64,000 nt of DNA from Nissolia schottii (Eukaryota > Streptophyta > Magnoliopsida > Fabales > Fabaceae): contig QANU01026700.1 of the NCBI GenBank assembly GCA_003254905.1, positions 1 through 64,000 on the forward strand, given 5' to 3'. The translations under genes were made by a program, and so were the position numbers. Under the pieces are notes generated by a model. That model was not told where the DNA came from and searched no databases. It was given only the letters and a program-made list of their open reading frames with translations. Shown piece by piece: positions 48,101 to 59,480 of the stretch. Within the stretch, counting starts at the first letter, position 1. Each line of letters opens with the position of its first letter.

Positions 48101-51100
48101 ATCTGTACTCATGGTTCCCAGCTTAACAATTTTCTATCTTATTCTATGAAACTTTGAAGTCTGCAGTTCCATGGGATGTTTGAATACCAGAGTGGTCCTT
48201 TAACCAGTTTTTCCAGTTATTTTTTGGTGGGGGGTTTGGTGGGTGGGTGGTTGGGGGTGTTCAAGGTTGAGGTATAACTGAGGTTAAACAAATTTATGTA
48301 TTTAAGGTAAAATATAAAACCATTCAATTGCTTTTATCAAACAACTTAAGGGCTAAGGCTTTGTGAGAGATGGTTAATGACATGGAATTAGGGACTCTGA
48401 CAAAGTGGTCTACCTTTCAATCCTTGTTGGTCCCCATTCTTTTAAAATATTCAATTTCAGCACAAGTTTGGTAGATTTGTGCATTGTCGACAGTTCAAGT
48501 GCAACACCAAACTTGCATTGTCGACAGTTCAAGTGCAAAGGACTCATGCGTGAGGGGCCATGTTAGGATATAAAACCCTTCAATTGCTAGCCTACCTAAT
48601 AACTTCAGCTTTTGTGAGAGATGTTTAATAAAAATGTAGATGTTTTTTCTATAAATAAATGACAATGTGAGCTGTAAAAATATATCATACACACTGTTAT
48701 CCAAAATAAATGTGACATACATATTCTTTCTTGGATACTCTTGTCAATACCTAAACTGATCCTTATAACCCTTATGTATCTTCTGTTGAAATAGCTTCCT
48801 CTTTCTGAGGTTCGATAGCTTTTCATCCTCCTCCTTTCTCAGTGTCTTGATGGGCTAGCTATGTTCTGCAATTCATATTCTTCATGTATATGTAAAACTA
48901 GTGTAGAAAAAAAATCCTCTTCCTAATTTGAAAATAGAACCTACGTTGTTGTCCTGCATGATATCAATACTAGTCAAAGAAGTGTCTTAATCAGTATGTC
49001 ATATTTAAATTGAAGTTGTCACCATTTGCCATTATTGTTCTTGGTCACATTCTCTTATGTCCATTTAAGTCTCAGATTTACATAGAAACCTATGTAACTG
49101 CACTAAAGGCTCTAGAGGCTCCAGATTTACATAGAAAGAAAAGAGTACTCTAAGCATTGTGGGTCTAACACCACCCCAAAAGTTAGCTCATGGGAGAGGG
49201 AGGGAGACCCGCTGCAAGGGGCGTGTGGGGCAAAGTTAAAGGCTATATTCTTAAGGAATTTGAGACTTAACACCCCCTCATGCAGGACTGAACATCTGGG
49301 GGTGGCCTAATATTAATCATAGGATAGACACTGATACCATATCAAGAACCCTAACTTAAGTTGTTAGATAGAGGAAAATGAAAGACTTTATATCTTAATG
49401 TGCCCCTTCATGCAAGGGCCCTTTTGAGATTGAAGCCTTGACAATGCAAAGACCCGCCCACCTTGGTCATAGAGGCTTTATTTAGAAGGATTTGGGTGGC
49501 AAGGGTCGAACTCTAGACACTTGGTCATAGAGGCTTTGGTTCCATCTTTGAATTGTGAGCCTAACCATTCCAAAAGCAAGCTCAAGGGAGGCTGCCAAAG
49601 TATATTAGCCTTATCCTTAAAGAATGTGGGACTTAACACACCTCACTCATGCAGGAATGGACATCTTTGAGTATGACATTATCAATCCTAGGATACACTT
49701 TGATTACATATCAAGTACCATCTCTCCCAAAAGGTTAAGTTGTTGGGTAGAGACAAATGAATGACTATATATCTTAACAAGCACAAAGATGTAGGTTAAG
49801 GTATCCTCTCAAGAAGAAAGGAAAAGAAATCATGTAGGTCCCAAGAGATTGAGCTGTAACAATTTACGCAAATCTCTCTGCACTTCTAATAGAGACACAC
49901 CTCTAAAGAAGCCATTAGTAGAACACCACTAAGAATCTAAACTAAAGACTATGAACTAAGAAGTTCCCTGTTCTAACATTCCTTTCCTACCAAAGACATC
50001 AGAGAATAGCAAGAACTGAGCAATGCCACATAAGATACTGTGTTTTTTGTGATGTCTCGATTGCAATGGATGATCCATCTCACATTTCATTTGTTATAGT
50101 AATGATCCCTTGGTCTTAATGGGAGTTTGTAGATTTCTGTTGCTACTGGTGTGTTGTCTGCGTGTGTTCTTACTTTGAATCAATTTCACAGCAGTACCTA
50201 TCATCTTTATATAATACTTCCAGATAACAGTAAGACATTAGAGAACCTTTTTCATGGTTGACCCAGGTTGGAGGGATAAGGTTTGATTGTTTTAGTAGAG
50301 AATCCATTTTTCTTTACCAAGTTAGCTCTATCATCTTTTTCATGTTATGCCATTGGTCTTATTAATTAATCCTTTTGTAGTATTATCACTCATTCTTTTT
50401 CTTTCATTATGGCTGGTGATTTTTTTGGGGTTTTGTGTTTTGCTTGGGTTTGTAATGGTTCTGTTGACTTGTTTAGGTTGACATATGGGAGGAGAGGAAG
50501 GTTTTTGGTTCGCGAGGTCAGGGTCTTAAGGATGAAATGATGGGTAAGAATCCAGTTCCATCATCTGCAAGCAATGGAAAGAGTTCAAATTCTATTAAGG
50601 TGGTGAAGAGGGATGCCCACTCAGTGAGAATAGTAAGAACGTTGCAGCAGCATTGTCTGATGTTTCTGTTGCCTGTTAGTTGTTCTTTTGATGTCTGATT
50701 TTGAGGTGTGTCATTTCTTGGTCATCTTTATTGCAGAAACTGGCTGTTGGGTGTTTGCCTGAAAAAATACTAACAGCATATCAGGCCGTTCTTGATGAAC
50801 ATCTTAATGAGGAAACTGCCTTAAACAAGTGTAATACTGTTGTACGAGATGTGGATAAACTTGTGGAAGATGTTGAGAATACTGTGGCTCAAGGTAAGAG
50901 GATTGCTACTGGGCCTTGAAATTTTATGCCTGTTACTCTTTCTTGACTGAAGCAAACATTTTGTTACAAGGATGGGAAATATTTAAATTAGTTAGCATCA
51001 ATTATATGATGATGAATCCTTTTGTTTTTTTAGGTGTTACTTCTGCAGTGCTATTTGTTGATGATTTTGATTTGGGGTTTTGGAGGGATGGCTATAATAA

Positions 51101-54100
51101 TTCATAACTGAAACACTAGTTTTGAAACAAAACAGGAAACCAATTACAATTGCATGCTTGGTGGTGATCATTAGAAGTGAGACTAAACAAGAAATCAAAG
51201 GTCTTGTAGTTTGTCCGTTGTTGTTGGCAGCAAAGGTCAGGCCACAGAAGAATGGGAAGAGATTTTCCCTTTAATAACTTTTGTCCAGAATAATTTCTCC
51301 TAAAAACTTAAGCAATTGGGTAGAGGCAGTTGCCAGTTACGCAAAAGCGCTTTGGGCTTGAGTCGTGGCCTATGCACAAGCCCACCTACATTGTGCTAAA
51401 ATACATCTAATTTAGAAGAATGGGGACGACAAGGATTGGACTCTAAATCATATAGTCATAAAGGCTCTGATACTATGTCAAGAATCATTTCTCCTAAAAG
51501 CTTAAGTTGTTGGTAGAGGCAAACGGATAATTTTAAATCTTAACAACGATAATTGGCTGAGATTGTTTGAAATAAAGGAAAGATCTAGTAATATACTACA
51601 TCTTCTAGTATCATATAGTATTTCACATGGTGTCTTTTCTTATTCAAGAGTATCTTAGATGGTCTCTTAGATCGACTTCTATATTTTCTTATATTTCTTG
51701 GTTTGTTTCTTTATTTAATTAGGAGTAGGATTCTAGTATTATTATAAATACGGATTGGTGCTTTATATTTTATATCACACCACATATCATATTCAGAAAT
51801 GCTCATTGTACACAAAAAAAAGGTGTACACCAGATGTACACCCACATTAATTATTGATTTTTTCTCTCCTCTTCCTACTCTCCACCTCATGCTCTTCTTC
51901 TTCTCCTTTTCTACGTTTTCATTTTTTGTGTCTTCGTCCACACTCTCGCTTCCTTTTTTCTCAATTTTTTCAATGCAACCTCCGTTTTTTTTTTTTAATT
52001 TGCTCTTTTTCTTCTCCGGTATTCTTTTCTGTTTTTTTCTCCTGTTTCGTGCTTCTTTCTTCTTTTTCGCCCTTTTTTTTTCAATTCGTCTTTGTTTTCA
52101 TCTTAAGACGTCATGGAGAGCATGAACGAGGTCATTCTTATCTGAACTAAGTTGTTCTATATGTTTTGTAATGTTTTGGTGTGGTGTAATATTTGTTTAT
52201 TTCTTTGTTTATGTGTGATGTAATGCTTGTTTGTGTGATGTAATACTTGTTTGAGTGTTATAATCTTTGTTTATGACTGTTGTAATATTTGTTTACTTCT
52301 TTATTTTTTTGTATTGTAATATTTGTGTATGTATAATGTAATTGTTTATGAATTTTGTAATGTTTGTTTATTTGTAGTGTAATGCTTGTTTATGAAAAAG
52401 AGAGTAGGTGGGGAGTAGGAGAGCGAGGGTGAGACATTTGTTCTTTGTTATTTAATTGGTGTAGGTCCCATTTTGTTTTCTTTTTTTTGTGTATGATAAT
52501 GTTTGTTTATTTGTTCTGTAATTTTTGTTCATTTGTTTTGTAATGTTTGTTTATGAGGGAACAAGAGTGCACATGTTTTAAAGTGTGAGTGGCGAGTAAG
52601 AGAGAGAGTGCGACAGTTATTATTTTGCTATTTAATGTGCTGCGGGTCCTGTTTTATTTTGTTTCTGTGTGTGAAAATGTTTGTTCATTGGTTCTATAAT
52701 GTTTTTTTTCATTTGTTTTGAAATGTTTGTTCACGTGTCTGTTTTAATGTATGTCGTACGTAGGTGTATGGTGGCTGTACGATGGATAATTTTTGGGGTA
52801 CACGTAGTATTACTGTTTTGTATTATTCAGAGTCTTTATCCTCTCTTTTCTCTTCTTCTCCTATCTAAAATCCAAAATCTCAACATGATATTAGAGCGGT
52901 ACCATCTTATCTGACCTCTATGTCCACTGATTTGCTGCAGAGCTTCCTACAATTTGGAGCTTTTTAATTTTATTTTTCCTGACGTTCATGTTCCTTCGGC
53001 ACTTCTCTGTTCGCCTACCAAACACGCCTTGTCAATTTGTCTTCTTTGGTGCTCCTTTTGCGACTTTTTTTTTTCTGAAGCACTCCTCCTGCAGTTTGTC
53101 TTCTATGGCACTTCTCTTGCAGTTTGTATTCTCTTGTGCTCCTCATGTGATTTGGCGCTCCTCCTGTGATTGTCTTCTCTGCCATTCCTCCTATGGTTTG
53201 TCTTCTATGACCTCAGTTTGTTATTCGATAGTCCTATACAATCCAGGTTTGCCATTCGGCAGTCTCATATGACACTGGTTCTTTATCTGGTAGTTCTATA
53301 CAACCCTGGTTCATTATCCGATAGTCTTGTATGACCCTAGTTTGTTATCCAGTATTCCCGCATGACCATAATTTGCTATCCAATAGTTCCATACATCCCC
53401 GGTTTGTTATCCGACAGCCCCCATACCACCCTTCTTGTTATCTGGTTGTCCTTTATGATCCCTTCTTGTCACTCGGGGAAAGTCCCACCCACCTCTTTCT
53501 TGTCATTTAGCAGTCTGTACAACCCTGTCCCGTTATCCAATTGTCTTGTACGATCCCTTCTTGTTATCCAGCAATTTCATAGGGCCCGGTCTCATGGCAA
53601 ATCTGTACTACATCATTTCGTTATTCGGCAGTCCCATGCAACTCTGCGTCATTCTCCAGCAGTTTTGGTTGGCCCCTCTCTTGGTGCATGTTTGGGAAGC
53701 TTAGAATTTGCTTTTTTTTTTTTTTTTTTCCTTTTTTCTTCCAAAAAATAATGTTTTGGAATGAAAGGGACGGGAAGGAAGGGGATGGAGCAAGAGATAC
53801 ATTCTCTTGTTTGGATGTTTAAGCTTGGGAATGAGAAATGAGTAGGGGGAATCAGTTCTCATTGCCTTCCTTAATTTAAAATAATAACTTTTCCCCTTCC
53901 TTACTCATCAATTTGAGGGGGAAGAATTAGAGGGTTTCAGGGAAAGGATGGGCCACACTTCCCCCTCATTTAAAGTCACGCAAACATGGGTAGGGCTTAT
54001 TTATTGTTTCTCTTCTCTTCCTCTTCCTCTTCCTCTTCCTCTTCCTTACCCACATCCAAACATTGCATAGATATTTGGTTCATTGGAATAGATTTTAGTG

Positions 54101-57100
54101 GGGGAAAGAGAATGGGAAAGACTCGGAGTTGGTCAATGGAGTGATCATTCCCATTTTCTTTTTGCTATAGTCAAGACTAAAATGAGAACTCCTTTCCATT
54201 ACTAAATTTGATGGTGGTAGTGGTGGTAAGGGTTGGTGGCAACAATATCATTGGGGATAGTGGTGGCTTGGGGTGAGTGTAGTGGTAGTGGGGATGGGTA
54301 TTATCTATACAATATCATCAAATGGATTTCGAGAAGTAACTTCCCTTTGTTGTCCGATTTTACATGACATTTCTACCCTAACATTCATTTTGTTAACTGC
54401 TCAATTCCAGTCACTCTTGCCTCATGATGATGCAGTTTTCACAAATATAACACTTTCTGTCATGTAAAAAATATAAAAAAAATCAGTCTGTCAAAAACAA
54501 TTCACTCTCCTTTTTATTTCTTTCATGTTGCTATCCACATACAATCTATCCAATACGTGACAGACACGTGTTTGTCAAGGCCCACTAGTGTCAATTTAAA
54601 CCTTAAAACATGGTTCCGTGTTGCTAGTGCAATTGGTTAGAGCTAGGGATGTGTAAGGAGAGTAATAGAATTAAATCATTGCAAATGCTCTCCATCTCAA
54701 TTTGCTTTTTACCTATTCTCCACCTTCTCTCTCATGGGTTGTCAAGATAAAATTGCATGGTATTACAACCCTTGGAAAATGGCAAGAGCTCTGATCACGA
54801 TTACACCTACTAACTTGGTTTGGTAGGATTGTAATTTTTGTTGTTAGGATGTCCAATCTCTTGGCATGGGTGGCTGGGGTGGTTTTGTAGAGTCTATATA
54901 GGATAAAACTAATAACATAGGGGAATGGATCATCTCAATTGAAAGCCTTGTCATGTGTTGTCAAATGTGATCTCTCACCATTTATTGATGAGGTGAGTCT
55001 CATATATGACATAGGCAACAAAAAAATTAATGATTTAGTCCCATTTTTTAACACCCTAAACGTTTGTGAAATATATCAATGTGATCTTTCCAATAAACAA
55101 TGCCTAAATAGTTAACAAAAAAGCTGAGGTATCCCTTTATTCTGCCCAAATATGTCATGTAACCCTAGCCGACACCCACGCAGTCGCGACCACCACCAGC
55201 CGCCACCCATGCAGTTGCCACCACCACCGGCCATTACTGAGTTGTCCATTACTGAGGTGTTTGTTTGGAGTTGTTATCTTTCTTCAATTTGAAAAGTGGA
55301 AAACCTAGGAAAGCATTGTATGTGTTCAAGCCCAAAGGAAACTTAGAAGGAGGGAAATGAGGAAGTGAGGTGAATCTAAGGTGATTTTTCATCAATCTTG
55401 TGGTTGGCTGCGGTGACAGTGGCCAGGAACCAGTGGTGGCAGCGTTTGTTGATTTACCAATCAGAGATGAACTAACAAACCAGAGATGAGATAACCAACA
55501 ATCTAGTGATCTTGGCCTGCAACACTGGTGTTGGAACAATGGCCAGCAGCGGAGGGAGACAACTATGAAGGCAGCGACGTGGGCCACAGCTAGGGTTACA
55601 GATTTGGGCATGAAGAGAAGAAAAGGGGACACCTCAACTTATTTCAGTTTACTATTTTGATGACATCTTTGGAAAGGATCCCGTTGATATGTTCAACAAA
55701 TGTCTAGGATGCAAGTGGTGGGGGGGGGGTTTAAAAATAACTTTTGGGACTATATAGAAACCTTTGTAAAACATGAGGTGAGGGACATAAGTAGAGCTTT
55801 ACCCAGTATAACAATATTGGGATAAGAGACACCTTTAATTATTGTATTTGACTCCAGCCAAGCATGAATTGCACACTGCCATAAAGTTTAGTCTCCTTTG
55901 TTCTACCAAAATCTGTATAAAGGACCATAAAAAATTGTTCTAGAGTAGAGGGATATTCCCAGTGCTTCACGAATCACGATAACTGAAAAGATTTTCACAA
56001 AGAAATGCATCTTGTGGTGCAATAGTAAGTGGCATACTGCCTCTAAGCTAGATATGCTCTAATACAAAATCATTAGAGAGGCATGAGGCCTACAATTACG
56101 AATCCGAATCAAGGTAAAAAAAATGTACTAGGTTGGACCATCTTTTAGGAGTTCAAGGTAAAAAAAATGTACTAGGTTGGACCATCTTTTAGGAGTTTTG
56201 TTGACCTATGTTGTGACATCTTTCCATTACAAGTGGGTTGAAACAGAATTATGAGTCCTGTTATAGCGTAATAGCATAGCAAGTTTGGAGCTTGCCTCTA
56301 TGCTATTTTACAATGTTAATTTGGCTATGGCAGAAATAACAGCGCTATAGCAGATAAAATAGCGGCTTTTTGCTAACATGCTATTTCCACTATTCTGCTG
56401 TTGATAACACTAGTCCCGTATGAGCTGGGTTTGATAAATAGAATTCTCATTTAAAGTAGTGGTGCCCTTGGTTAGTGACATGTTAGGGTGATTCTTCCTG
56501 AAGAATTGACGTAGAGAAATAATGGATTGTGGTCATGTAAATGCTCCAGGCCATGTGCTCATCATTCCCATTCAATAGTTGCAATGTTCAAGAAATTTGC
56601 ATGTCCCCACTAGATGACTATTCTCTACTTCAAGCATTATAGCTTTCATCTATTTCTATTGTAGCTAAGGTAGTGTTTGGATGGGGTATTTTCAAATTCC
56701 AAGGAATCTGAAATGCAAGGAAATTTAAATGATTCAACTGAATTCTCTTTATTTTAATTTTTTTTAAAAATTTGGATAAGATAATTATATTAAATCATTT
56801 ACAAAATACTTCGTTTGTATAATGAAATTGTACTGCCTACTTTAGGTGGGGATCGGCCAGCAACTGATGGGGTCCGGCCATTGACCGCTGGTGGCGGTCT
56901 GTCAATCGGTGGTGGCCGGCCGGCAATGAACCCAAATTTTAAAATTCCTTGTCAAAAAAAGGGAAATTGAAATCCACTCTTTTGAAGTATATGAAATATC
57001 TCAAAATTAATTGGAATTTTAAAATTCCTTTCACTTGGTATCCAAACAAGAAATTTTGTAGTAAATCATTTGGAATCCTCTCAAAATTTACAGTACCCCT

Positions 57101-59133
57101 CTATAAATACCTCATCTTAGCACAACCTAAATGTTTAATGAATTGCTTCATTGATATTGATTATTTTGACATTGGTTGGATATCATATCAGGGAATCAGC
57201 TGGGATCCACCATGGTGAATGACTTGCAAGAGCAGGAAAAGGAGCTTAAACAATATATGGATCAACTTGAAAATGCTGAGGCTGCAAGGACTTCTTTGCT
57301 TTCTCAGCTTAAAGATGCATTGCAGGAACAAGTACATTTGTTTCTACAAATATAATTATTTTAAAAATCTAGAATTGATGACTTCTTACTAATCTAAAGC
57401 TTTTCAGGAATCAAGGCAAGAGCTTGTTCACAGCCAGTTGCTGGTAAGAACCTGAGATTAAGCTTGTTGCCGTGGACTATGTTGACTTTTGAGTATCCTT
57501 AAGAGTACCATTTTGATTGACTAGTGTATTACATTGACTAAGAATAAGAAACAAGTAAACATTTATTTAATTTTCAACAGAAGCTAGGATGTGTATTTTG
57601 TTAATATAATTTCAGTCACTGCTAAAATGACAATGTTTGTGTGAAGCAAGTCTAGAATGTTTTTCTATGAGATCGTCATTATTTATAAGTAGCTTATCAA
57701 ATATAATATAGTTTTCTATGTAAAGAATGACAAAATCACCAAAGACCACTGATATTTGGGCCTTTCATATAGGAAACTCCATTCAACTTGTTTTCGCTTG
57801 AGCATAAACTCAACCTTCCATAATTGTTTTGAAGTATTTATTTGTTCTGTTAGTTTTGAAATTTTTCCTGCTAGTCAGGTCGCAGATGGTCACTATGAAT
57901 TTTAAATATGTCTGGCATGTGGATTATTAATATTTCCATATAGTGAAACCACAGCATTTAATGTTCCACTTACGTTGGGTAGAATTCCATAAATGTTGTT
58001 TTGTTAAGAGTCAAAGGAACCATGCAACTTACATGCAGAACGTTGCCAACTATTTACTTGTTTACGAGAAAGCAATTTTTAGTTTGAAATCATTGTTCCA
58101 ATACTTTGCTTTCACGGTTTATGGATAAATCAATAAAAAAGATAAAAATGTTAACTGGTTTTAACTGGTTCTTTTAGCTCCTGATTAGCACCAGTTTAAC
58201 ATTTTTCTTCATGTCTCTGTATCATTATAGATAATAGACGGGAGCTCTCCAGATCCTTGAAAGTATTGAATTGTTAAATGTGTCTAGTTTTACATCAGTG
58301 TCAGTTAATTCTACGTGCCTTGTGTGTACATTGATGGTTTTATTAATGTGAAGGTTGCACGAGGCCAGATTGAGAAAGCAGCCGGTATCAGAAAGAGGCT
58401 TAACCAAGCAGCAGACGGCGTGCTTCCATCAGTTCAATTAAACAGCACTTCTCAGCTTACTTTTAGCCAACCTTCTATGTCATTTGCTTCATTCCAAACT
58501 ACTGATGATGATAACAAGAAGGCAGCAGCTGCTGCTGTTGCTGCAAAGCTTGCTGCCTCTACATCCTCTGCACAGATGTTGACATCTGTTCTCTCTTCTC
58601 TTGTAGCTGAAGAAGCTGCCTCCATGAATGGTAGCTTAAATTCTACTGGATTTACAGCAGGATTACCTATTTACAACCCAGATAAAAGACCCAAACTTGA
58701 AAAACCAATGTCTGCTTCTGATGTTAACAGTTCTGATATTGGGAGCTCTTCATTTTTCTCCAATTTACAACAGCCATCAGTGGCAACTATGTCACCATCA
58801 GCTGGCTTGCAAACCATGTCTCCAGCCAATCAACTACAAGCTGCATTTCCTTCAGCACCCCTACCCCCACCTCATTCTCCCGCAAATCCACCATCAAGTC
58901 AATATGTCCAGTCAACTGGTATGATGGTTGGAGGAATTCCTTACGGATACGGATCAGCTAACCTGCCCCCTCCACCTCCGTTGCCTCCTCATGTGGCTAT
59001 GGGGTTATCAGGGCCTACCACTCAACCAGCACAGCAGCAACAGCAGTCACCGCCAGGATTTTACAGGCCATCTAGCATGGGGTTTTATGGGCAAAGCCAC
59101 CCATCAACGCCGCCACCAGTACCTAGGCAGTGA
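42163..59133 (+). CDS. CID/RPR-domain protein binding the RNA polymerase II CTD (RPRD1/Rtt103-like)
   Basis: Seven coding exons (42163-42241, 46668-46915, 50477-50632, 50737-50893, 57192-57331, 57408-57443, 58354-59133), all in phase with GT/AG borders, give 531 residues. Residues 1-135 form the CID: FDGQTLVEKLLKLNNSQQSI, SLSRWCISHRKRAREIVETW, RVSFLYLANDILQNSRRKGS, FWKVLPGALR and VDIWEERKVFGSRG. A coiled-coil region follows (exons 4-6: VRDVDKLVEDVENTVAQG, LQEQEKELKQYMDQLENAEA, ESRQELVHSQLL). The C-terminal half is Ser/Pro/Gln-rich with an Ala run, poly-Gln and PPPPPLPP. The family reads phosphorylated CTD heptads and links transcription to 3'-end formation; this is known for RPRD1/CREPT and Rtt103 and inferred here. 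Introns of 4.4, 3.6 and 6.3 kb are filled with transposons. Confidence 0.9.
44007..44356. mobile_element. possible solo LTR in intron 1
   Basis: The ends TGTTAG and CTAACA are a perfect 6-base inverted pair, as in many copia LTRs. The length (350 bp) suits an LTR. No flanking duplication, primer site or coding part was found, so the call is tentative. Confidence 0.3.
45048..46065. mobile_element. hAT-like non-autonomous element, carrying a nested foldback MITE
   Basis: The inverted ends TAGGGATGGCAAT and ATTGTCACCCCTA are flanked by an 8-base duplication with one mismatch (ACTTTAAA at 45040-45047, GCTTTAAA at 46066-46073), as in hAT elements. The subterminal parts repeat GGGTAGGG/CCCTACCC. 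It has no coding capacity. Removing the nested 45514-45890 element leaves about 640 bp. Confidence 0.75.
45514..45890. mobile_element. foldback MITE (GGGTTAAATA type, MULE-like), nested
   Basis: The ends GGTTAAATACGTTTTCAGTCC and the complement of GGACTAAAAACATATTTAAC pair. Pairing continues through GTTTTACTCCTCAAAAATTT and TAACATGGCAATTAACTTGG against the other arm, making nearly the whole element a palindrome. This matches a widespread plant family with long inverted repeats. No clean target duplication is visible because the left flank is a (GT)n run. Confidence 0.8.
47001..47123. repeat. 61-bp tandem duplication in intron 2
   Basis: Two copies of the unit beginning ATATCTTACCTTTGTCTACT, at 47001 and 47062, are essentially identical. 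The frame reading through the exon 2 donor runs into it; this is not coding. Confidence 0.95.
47564..47758. mobile_element. 195-bp MITE with internal duplication
   Basis: The inverted ends GGTAGTGTTTGATTCCT and the complement of AGGAACCAAACGCTACC are flanked by CAA on both sides. Inside, a GAGACATGTCTC palindrome and TTTTGGAGGTACATAAATTA occur twice about 72 bases apart. Confidence 0.65.
49140..49790 (-). mobile_element. TRIM-like element cluster in intron 2
   Basis: Several copies of a short LTR-like unit (plus-strand text ATATCAAG, CCCAAAAGGTTAAGTTGTTG, TATATCTTAACA). At least two are preceded by GATACCAT or GATTACAT; read on the minus strand this gives ATGGTATCAGTG, a primer-binding site resembling initiator-Met tRNA. 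There are no protein domains. Members look broken and partly overlapping. Confidence 0.5.
51283..51554 (-). mobile_element. TRIM-like miniature LTR element
   Basis: Two related short terminal units (near 51283-51340 and 51477-51554, sharing ATTTCTCCTAAAA and CTTAAG...TTG...GTAGAGGCA) enclose about 135 bp. The TGTCAAG...CTTAACA unit is preceded on the plus strand by GCTCTGATACTA, the complement of a tRNA-Met primer site. It belongs to the same family as the 49-kb cluster and carries no genes. Confidence 0.5.
51798..52823 (-). mobile_element. unclassified repeat element, copy B (8-bp target duplication)
   Basis: TATTCAGA occurs exactly on both sides (51790-51797, 52824-52831). The right end, read on the minus strand (ACAGTAATACTACGTGTACCCC then CATCGTACAGCCACCATACACC), matches the left end of copy A at 22215. 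The interior has about 20 scattered TGTAATGTTTGTTTAT units. The 8-bp target fits the hAT superfamily, but the terminal inverted repeats are weak and there is no transposase. Confidence 0.7.
52140..52740. repeat. degenerate tandem TGTAATGTTTGTTTAT repeats
   Basis: Irregularly spaced (about 20-35 bp) units inside copy B of the unclassified element. Confidence 0.7.
53000..53660. repeat. 31-bp minisatellite (with a related about 28-bp array upstream)
   Basis: From 53216 a 31-base unit (GTTTGTTATCCGATAGTC plus a TATACAACCCTG-like part) repeats about 13 times with substitutions. Upstream, 53000-53215 holds a looser array of CTTCTATGGCACTTCTCTTG-like units. Open frames across it are artefacts of the repeat. 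It lies in intron 4 of the CID gene, just inside the copia relic. Confidence 0.8.
54011..54047. repeat. (CTTCCT)n microsatellite
   Basis: About six uninterrupted hexamer units in intron 4. Confidence 0.9.
55140..55620. other. GC-rich, exon-like island in intron 4
   Basis: A higher-GC stretch with ACCACCACC and GTGGTGGCAG motifs and a 127-codon minus-strand frame. No family was recognised. It may be a captured gene fragment inside a transposon. Confidence 0.3.
56111..56198. repeat. 44-bp perfect tandem duplication
   Basis: The unit beginning AAGGTAAAAAAAATGTACTA appears at 56111 and again at 56155 without visible change. Confidence 0.95.
56669..57050. mobile_element. MITE-like element ending just before exon 5 of the CID gene
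   Basis: Imperfect inverted ends GGTAGTGTTTGGATGGGG and the complement of TGGTATCCAAACAAG, with internal AATTTTAAAATTCC motifs. The centre holds a GC-rich piece rich in GGCCGGCC. It shares the GGTAGTGTTTG end with the MITE at 47564. Its right edge is about 140 bases from the exon 5 acceptor. Confidence 0.5.
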
Positions 59134-59480
59134 GCATTATTTGAATACCATCATCTGAACACTGCCCCAAAACTTTTTTTTTTTTTTTTTGCATGTTTCT
59201 CTGGGAAATTGCTGTAGGTTAAGGATTTTCCAGAGGCTGTGTAATAATGTATATTATTAGAAAATTGGATGTGGTCAGAATTCATCGGAAGTTCTCCTTG
59301 TACACCCCCTGCCATTTTTCTATTGCCTACTGCCTGAATTTGGAGTAGCAGGCTTTGACATGGTAGCAATACTTTTCAGTGCTTCATCATGCTCATAGAC
59401 CTCGTAGCATGCCGTCCTAGGTGTTGGATGTTAATGTAGACTGTAGAGTAATACCAATTGACAAACAAGATGTTAGTATT
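59134..59480 (+). terminator. 3' UTR and probable poly(A) region of the CID gene
   Basis: AT-rich sequence with a T-run at 59169-59190 and AATAATGTATATTATT near 59242, a plausible far-upstream element. The cleavage site was not determined. Confidence 0.35.

Larger units (their letters stand above)
51564..52885 (+). mobile_element. copia-type 5' LTR, interrupted by another element
   Basis: It starts TGTTTGAAAT and ends CTCAACA (TGTT/AACA inverted pair). TGATATTAGAGC follows immediately, resembling the tRNA-Met primer site TGGTATCAGAGC. A TATA-like ATTATAAATA lies near 51740. A 1026-bp insertion at 51798-52823 accounts for most of its length; without it the LTR is about 288 bp. Downstream coding parts are not recognisable. 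Broken. Confidence 0.65.

Noticed and set aside
53362-53751. 129-codon plus-strand frame
   Set aside because: It runs through the 31-bp tandem repeat and ends in a T-run; no protein family was recognised.
53685-54085. Possible MITE with GCATGTTTGG / CCAAACATTGCAT ends
   Set aside because: The end match is short and the interior is dominated by simple repeats; no duplication was found.
54610-54800. tRNA-like or SINE-like sequence (GTGCAATTGGTTAGAGC)
   Set aside because: Only an A-box-like motif is visible; no proper B-box, tail or cloverleaf could be drawn.
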